Assembly (NCBI GenBank): GCA_002733735.2
Contig: NVWT02000018.1
Location: 9,924-17,321 of the forward strand
Length of the DNA stretch: 7,398 nt
Reading direction: 5' to 3'
Source: Robiginitomaculum sp.
GTDB taxonomy: Bacteria > Pseudomonadota > Alphaproteobacteria > Caulobacterales > Maricaulaceae
Shown piece after piece: positions 4,940-7,398 of the stretch. Position 1 is the first letter of the stretch. The number at the start of each line of letters is the position of its first letter. Position numbers and translations under genes: made by a program. The notes under the pieces are model-generated. The model did no database searches. It had not been told where the DNA came from and saw only the letters and a program-made list of their open reading frames with translations.

Positions 4940-6349
4940 TGCCTGTCGTCGCAAGAATGCCGGAATTTCCAATTCATCATCAACTGAGCTTAAAAATAAG
5001 TCCGGAGTTGTTGTAACCGGGGTTTCATCTCTAACATCAACAACCGGCTCGATACGTTGCTCATCCGGCTTAACCATCGCCGGAGGCGCACCAACAGGGC
5101 GGCGTTTCGGGCGAAAAATATTAAAACCAAACTTTGGCGCCGGAGCTTCTAACTCTGTATCCAACGGAACGTCCACTTCAGCAGCAGTTTCAGTGTTACG
5201 ATAAACCGGATCAGGTATGGTTTGCTCAACAGGTTCTGGCATTGTAACTTGCGCTGCGGCCGGTATTGGCTGTGGTATTGGCTCTGGCATTTGCTCTGCT
5301 ACCGGCTCTTGGATTATCTCTTGTCTTTGAACTGGCTCGCTAATAATAGGCTGCGCGGCAGGAATTGGTTTTTGCATAGCAATTCCCTCAGTAATTCCAG
5401 TTGCAACAACTGAAACTCTCATTGCACCGCTTAAATTTTTATCAAACGTTGAGCCAATAATAATATTAGCCTCTTCGTCAACTTCTGCGCGGATCAGAGA
5501 TGCAGCTTCATCAACCTCATGCAAAGTAAGATCATCACCACCGGTAATATTGATCAACACACCACGAGCGCCTGAAATAGCAATATCTTCCAGCAATGGA
5601 TTGGATATTGCAGCTTTTGCAGCCTCAACAGCCCGATCATCACCGCTAGCTTCACCAGTGCCCATCATCGCCTTGCCCATTTCGTCCATCACAGTACGAA
5701 CATCAGCAAAATCCAGATTTATCAAACCCGGATTGACCATTAAACTTGTAATTCCATGAACACCAGAATGCAAAACCTCATCAGCCATAGCAAAGGCATC
5801 TGACATCGTGGTTTTCTCGTTGGTAATTCTAAACAGGTTCTGATTTGGAATTATTATCAGCGTGTCAACAACTTCTTGTAAGCTAATTACACCTTCTTCG
5901 GCGATTCTTGAACGTCTTGAACCTTCAAAGTCAAATGGCTTGGTAACTACACCAACGGTTAAGATCCCTGCGTCTCTTGCTGCTTGAGCAATAACTGGTG
6001 CAGCTCCGGTTCCCGTACCACCACCCATTCCGGCAGTAATAAACACCATGTGCGCACCTTCAAGGTGCTGCATTATGTCTTGCAAACTATCTTCTGCGGA
6101 ATCACGTCCAACTTCGGGACGCGCTCCGGCTCCAAGACCTTCGGTTATTGCAGCTCCCATTTGAATGGTGCGTTCCGCTTTTGAACGGTGCAGTGCTTGA
6201 GCATCGGTGTTGGCGACAACAAACTCAACGCCCTGCAAATCGGACTCGATCATATTGTTGACGGCATTACCGCCAGCACCGCCGACACCAAATACCAATA
6301 TGCGGGGCTTTAATTCATGAGATGGAGGGGCTGTAAGTGAGATGGCCAT
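4934..6349 (-). CDS. ftsZ: Cell division protein FtsZ (tubulin-like GTPase)
   Basis: FtsZ polymerises with GTP into the ring that marks and builds the division site. From ATG 6349 the product has 471 residues. A TTG four codons upstream (6361) is rejected because the GGAG ribosome site (GGAG-CCTAAA-ATG) overlaps it and is well spaced for the ATG. The resulting start MAISLTAPPSHELKPRI matches alphaproteobacterial FtsZ. The GTP-binding core is complete: FGVGGAGGNAVNNM (20-33), the tubulin signature GGGTGTG (109-115) and the T7 loop NLDFADVR (211-218) with Asp213 and Asp216. The core ends near residue 320. A linker of about 130 residues rich in Pro, Glu, Gln, Ile and Ala follows, then the conserved tail LEIPAFLRRQ, the docking peptide for FtsA and other partners. 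The ftsA gene lies 272 bp upstream of this ATG. A CtrA-type box in that spacer suggests cell-cycle control. Confidence 0.98.
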   Translation of the reverse strand: MAISLTAPPSHELKPRILVFGVGGAGGNAVNNMIESDLQGVEFVVANTDAQALHRSKAERTIQMGAAITEGLGAGARPEVGRDSAEDSLQDIMQHLEGAHMVFITAGMGGGTGTGAAPVIAQAARDAGILTVGVVTKPFDFEGSRRSRIAEEGVISLQEVVDTLIIIPNQNLFRITNEKTTMSDAFAMADEVLHSGVHGITSLMVNPGLINLDFADVRTVMDEMGKAMMGTGEASGDDRAVEAAKAAISNPLLEDIAISGARGVLINITGGDDLTLHEVDEAASLIRAEVDEEANIIIGSTFDKNLSGAMRVSVVATGITEGIAMQKPIPAAQPIISEPVQRQEIIQEPVAEQMPEPIPQPIPAAAQVTMPEPVEQTIPDPVYRNTETAAEVDVPLDTELEAPAPKFGFNIFRPKRRPVGAPPAMVKPDEQRIEPVVDVRDETPVTTTPDLFLSSVDDELEIPAFLRRQAN

Positions 6350-6386
6350 TTTAGGCTCCAATTTTCCAAAAGGGGAACAAGGTTCA

Positions 6387-6392
6387 CATATA
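6387..6392 (-). promoter_or_regulatory. Possible -10 element for ftsZ (TATATG)
   Basis: On the minus strand TATATG lies 38 bp before the ftsZ ATG, with the CtrA-type box covering roughly the -35 region. No good -35 hexamer is visible, which is usual for CtrA-influenced promoters. A start near 6380 would give a leader of about 31 bases with the GGAG ribosome site. Confidence 0.3.
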
Positions 6393-6405
6393 GTTTACTA
6401 TTTCA

Positions 6406-6422
6406 CTTAACACTGGGTTAAG
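6406..6422. promoter_or_regulatory. CtrA-type binding site upstream of ftsZ
   Basis: The sequence contains TTAACACTGGGTTAA (6407-6421), which is exactly TTAA-N7-TTAA, the full consensus for the alphaproteobacterial cell-cycle regulator CtrA. It is also symmetrical: CTTAAC (6406-6411) and GTTAAG (6417-6422). It lies 57 bp upstream of the ftsZ ATG. In Caulobacter, CtrA binds and represses the ftsZ promoter, so the site has a clear precedent. Whether this organism has CtrA cannot be seen here. Confidence 0.6.
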
Positions 6423-6469
6423 CATAAGCAGTAATTTTTATCAATTTTTAGAGTATGCCTAACATCAGC

Positions 6470-6474
6470 GATTC
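6470..6474. promoter_or_regulatory. GANTC (CcrM-type methylation) site upstream of ftsZ
   Basis: GATTC at 6470-6474 fits GANTC, methylated by CcrM in many alphaproteobacteria, and on the minus strand it overlaps TTGAAT, a possible -35. In Caulobacter GANTC methylation affects ftsZ transcription. The motif is short and frequent by chance, so this is suggestive only. Confidence 0.25.
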
Positions 6475-6597
6475 AAATATTTCTATGAAATCTGTTGCAG
6501 AACAAGCACTTAGAGCATCTCCAGCAAAAATAACTCCGATTTTACGGCAAGAAAATGCGACAAAATAAAAAGATAGAGCAAATTTTCAGCTCAAAGC

Positions 6598-6621
6598 GAC
6601 CCAAAGCCCATCCGATGGGTC
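6598..6621 (-). terminator. Hairpin immediately after ftsA, possible weak terminator
   Basis: Directly after the ftsA stop, the minus strand can form GACCC (6621-6617) with GGGTC (6602-6598), or alternatively CCCATC with GATGGG around a single base (6607-6619). A second short stem, GAGC/GCTC (6592-6576), follows and then a T-rich stretch (about 6575-6563, TATCTTTTTATTTT). Together these could partly stop ftsA transcripts before the ftsZ promoter. Confidence 0.3.
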
Positions 6622-7398
6622 TTATATGTTTTCGCGCAACCAACTAAAAAGCCGTAAAACCGGGTTATTATCTGCCGGGTTCTGATTATCTCCAGCACTA
6701 TTAGTCAATTGCAACGAGCCATTTATTGTTTCACGATTAGAGCGAAACACATGACGCAAACTACCAGCAGTAGCGGCAAAACCTGGGCCACTAACCGCGT
6801 CTGCTAACCCGGATATTGCCAAAGGTCTTCCAACACGAACACGCTCACCAAACACCCTACTTGCCAAATCAGCAACCCCATCCATCTGACTAGCACCACC
6901 AACCAAGACTATACGTCTACCCCAAGGGTTTTCTGGCTTCATCTGGTCAAGTTGATCGCGTACCATTTCAAGAATTTCCTCAACCCGAGGCCTGATAATT
7001 CCGGTTAACAAAGCTCTTGGCGCTTGGTCAATACGTTGGCGAGGATCATCGCACATGCCAGGGCAATCAATCATTTCACGATCATCATCAGGGCCATCAA
7101 GACACGATCCAAACATAGTTTTAATTCGTTCAGCCGAAGCAGTAGGCGTTGATAAACCACGGGCAATATCATTAGTAACATGATTGCCGCCAAGCGGAAC
7201 AATTCCCATATATTCCAAAACGCCTTCGTTAAATACTGCAAATGAGGTGGAGCCAGCTCCCATATCAATTATCGTCGCCCCTAACATTCTTTCGTCCTCG
7301 ACCAATGCCGACAATCCCGCCGCATACGGAGTTGCTACTATGCTTCGTAGTTCAAGGCGGCAACGGTCGACCGCCAGCGCAATATTGCGTATAGGTCC
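6622..7398 (-). CDS. ftsA: Cell division protein FtsA, C-terminal part (5' end off window)
   Basis: FtsA is the actin-like ATPase that tethers FtsZ to the inner membrane and recruits later division proteins. The frame is open to the window edge, giving 258 residues to the TAA at 6622-6624; the N-terminal part is missing from the window, not broken. The TTG at 7314 is an internal leucine: upstream residues VATPYAAG are typical FtsA. The phosphate-2 motif IDMGAGSTS (fragment 44-52), the family phrase GGNHVTNDIARGLST (70-84) and the adenosine motif IVLVGGASQMDGV (163-175) are intact. After a short polar Asn/Asp-rich linker the protein ends in LRLFSWLRENI, the amphipathic membrane-targeting helix. 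It ends 272 bp before the ftsZ start codon, the expected neighbour. Confidence 0.97.
   Translation of the reverse strand, partial: GPIRNIALAVDRCRLELRSIVATPYAAGLSALVEDERMLGATIIDMGAGSTSFAVFNEGVLEYMGIVPLGGNHVTNDIARGLSTPTASAERIKTMFGSCLDGPDDDREMIDCPGMCDDPRQRIDQAPRALLTGIIRPRVEEILEMVRDQLDQMKPENPWGRRIVLVGGASQMDGVADLASRVFGERVRVGRPLAISGLADAVSGPGFAATAGSLRHVFRSNRETINGSLQLTNSAGDNQNPADNNPVLRLFSWLRENI

Noticed and set aside
6375..6385. GAAC-AAG-GTTC inverted repeat near the presumed ftsZ transcription start, considered as a LexA site
   Set aside because: Alphaproteobacterial LexA binds the direct repeat GTTC-N7-GTTC, and the Bacillus-type inverted site needs a 4-base spacer; here the spacer is 3.
6485..6568. 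27-residue plus-strand open frame (starts MKSVAEQALRAS) between ftsA and ftsZ
   Set aside because: No ribosome site precedes it (upstream is CAAATATTTCT), it lies antisense to the ftsZ upstream region, and its length is within chance.

Overview
The window looks like chromosomal DNA of an alphaproteobacterium with modest GC content (clearly below 50% by eye). The main evidence is gene order: on the minus strand, reading from high to low coordinates, it runs ftsA - ftsZ - lpxC - bamD - recN, the classic alphaproteobacterial tail of the division and cell-wall (dcw) cluster. Protein details agree. FtsZ ends in the alphaproteobacterial-type peptide LEIPAFLRRQ, and a perfect CtrA-type box (TTAA-N7-TTAA) lies just upstream of ftsZ. 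I cannot resolve the order or genus.

Layout: positions 1-504 (+) hold the C-terminal part of a UbiA-type prenyltransferase (ubiquinone pathway). Positions 505-1268 are a 764-bp gap without a protein gene. It contains a mosaic of palindromic repeats (about 615-890), a perfect 18-bp palindrome, a cluster of AATTAGCA repeats (899-993), and a promoter-like site, two hairpins and a terminator-like hairpin that together look like a small RNA gene (about 1033-1166, +). Positions 1269-2960 (-) are recN (DNA repair). Positions 2970-3809 (-) are bamD (outer-membrane protein assembly lipoprotein). Positions 3934-4818 (-) are lpxC (lipid A biosynthesis). Positions 4934-6349 (-) are ftsZ. Positions 6622-7398 (-) are the 3' part of ftsA, whose 5' end is off the window.

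The minus-strand genes couple cell division (FtsA anchors FtsZ to the membrane and FtsZ forms the ring) with outer-membrane building (LpxC commits to lipid A, BamD assembles beta-barrels). RecN is a passenger 9 bp behind bamD. Spacers of 260, 115 and 124 bp separate ftsA/ftsZ, ftsZ/lpxC and lpxC/bamD. The first holds a CtrA-type box and the third a terminator-like hairpin, so the cluster is probably not one uniform transcript. ubiA converges on recN across the repeat-rich gap.

The protein genes are all ordinary core genes, and I see no defence system, phage, CRISPR array or transposase. The items most worth a second look are non-coding: the candidate small RNA, the recurring AATTAGCAA motif and the CtrA-type box before ftsZ.
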